Shown: piece by piece, positions 29,779 to 30,251 of the stretch | Position numbering within the stretch: the first letter of the stretch is position 1 | Layout of the letters: every line of letters starts with the position of its first letter | Origin: Priapulus caudatus | Lineage: Eukaryota > Priapulida > Priapulimorpha > Priapulimorphida > Priapulidae | Reading direction: 5' to 3' | NCBI RefSeq assembly: GCF_000485595.1 | Contig: NW_014577214.1 | Coordinates: 161,579 to 191,829 of the forward strand | Length of the DNA: 30,251 nucleotides | Position numbers and translations under genes: made by a program | Notes under the pieces: model-generated | What the model was told of the DNA's origin: nothing | The model's input: only the letters and a program-made list of their open reading frames with translations | Databases searched by the model: none

Positions 29779-30251
29779 GTATCCTTTTCAGAGGAGTCTG
29801 ACTCTAAACACTAAAAGTAAAAGTTAAACAAAGTAAAACAGTCTAGTAAACAGAGGAATTGCTCCGACTTGTGATTGGAGGATAAAAATAGAATTCGTGA
29901 CGTTTCGTTTTCATTTTGGCATTTAACCTATAGGCGCGTTCACACGGACGTTTTTAGTTTGAGCCTAATTAGGCCTGCGCCAAATAAGCCAAATTTGGCT
30001 CGAGCCGAGCGTTCACATAGAGAAATCACACAAAGACTGACGAAATTCTTGCGTTCACTCCCATTGCCCAGTCGAAAGGTGGGAGCGAGTACCAGTCTAA
30101 GGGCTATAGGCGGCACACTGCATTTTGGGTAACTACCACGCTGCTTTCCAACTCCCGTACGAGCCTCACCATTGGAGCATTTTAAAAACGTTGCAGCGTT
30201 GCAGTGCAAGAATGAGGTCACGAAGAGCGCCGGTGGGTGTTTCCTGATTCT
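29779..30251. other. LSM12 intron 1, with a probable transposon fragment
   Basis: No further exon before the window ends. From about 29932 the sequence turns less AT-rich, and GCGTTCACA occurs at about 29936 and again at about 30009, with TGCGTTCACT at 30050 and a TTGGCTCGAGCCGA inverted motif near 29995. This looks like a DNA-transposon-type repeat. The overlapping ORFs on both strands are not supported as genes. Confidence 0.5.

Noticed and set aside
29875-30221. Overlapping ORFs on both strands near the window end
   Set aside because: They fall in a probable transposon fragment inside the LSM12 intron and show no LSM12 continuation.
1-30251. tRNA or rRNA genes
   Set aside because: No cloverleaf-like A/B box arrangement or conserved rRNA segment was seen on either strand by eye.

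Overview
The window looks like nuclear DNA from an early-branching marine invertebrate, possibly a sponge or cnidarian (inference). It is AT-rich, has small phase-matched exons with GT/AG introns, many microsatellites and foldback elements, and no operon-like packing. Two conserved animal genes are recognisable.

Layout. (1) Most of the minus strand, about 26.5 kb down to 0.56 kb, is one gene resembling CSPP1, the centrosome/cilium microtubule-associated protein. I assembled 21 coding exons whose splice phases agree throughout. Together they give about 1,041 codons, close to but shorter than vertebrate CSPP1. The clearest landmarks are an exon encoding FGKGGAGAPLRDAQGN and several (R/K)EYxxxL helices following GLxLG-like motifs. 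(2) Inside its first coding intron (about 13.3 kb) and on the same strand lies an unrecognised intronless gene, 24322 down to 21779. It encodes a protein built from 113-residue (339-bp) tandem units. Each unit is two related half-modules of the form GLxxGxSA...W(A)KQ. (3) Head-to-head with CSPP1, at 29646 on the plus strand, starts the first coding exon of LSM12, which runs off the window after its first intron begins.

Assembly problems are central to the middle of the window. 13720-18324 is an indel-ridden second copy of 19476-23950 and stops at a 25-N gap. After the gap comes a truncated third copy of the 3' end of the repeat gene (18706-19475), which carries different SNPs and is probably the other haplotype. 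Within the clean copy, exactly 431 bp (23010-23440) are inverted. Turned around in place, that block restores one unbroken reading frame of 848 codons including the stop. The noisy copy shows no inversion, so the inverted state is probably an assembly or allelic artefact rather than the normal gene.

Other structure: a 465-bp TA-flanked MITE in the CSPP1 intron (13550-14014), a nested foldback element with 33-bp perfect ends and an 8-bp flanking duplication (28756-29021), a 28-bp minisatellite, and several microsatellites. No tRNA, rRNA or CRISPR was found.

How the genes may relate. CSPP1 binds microtubules in centrosomes and cilia. The nested repeat protein uses a similar GLP[IL]G-plus-charged-helix pattern, so it may be a repeat-expanded relative or a microtubule/axoneme protein; this is inference. 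LSM12 is an RNA- and NAADP-binding adaptor and is probably only a neighbour.
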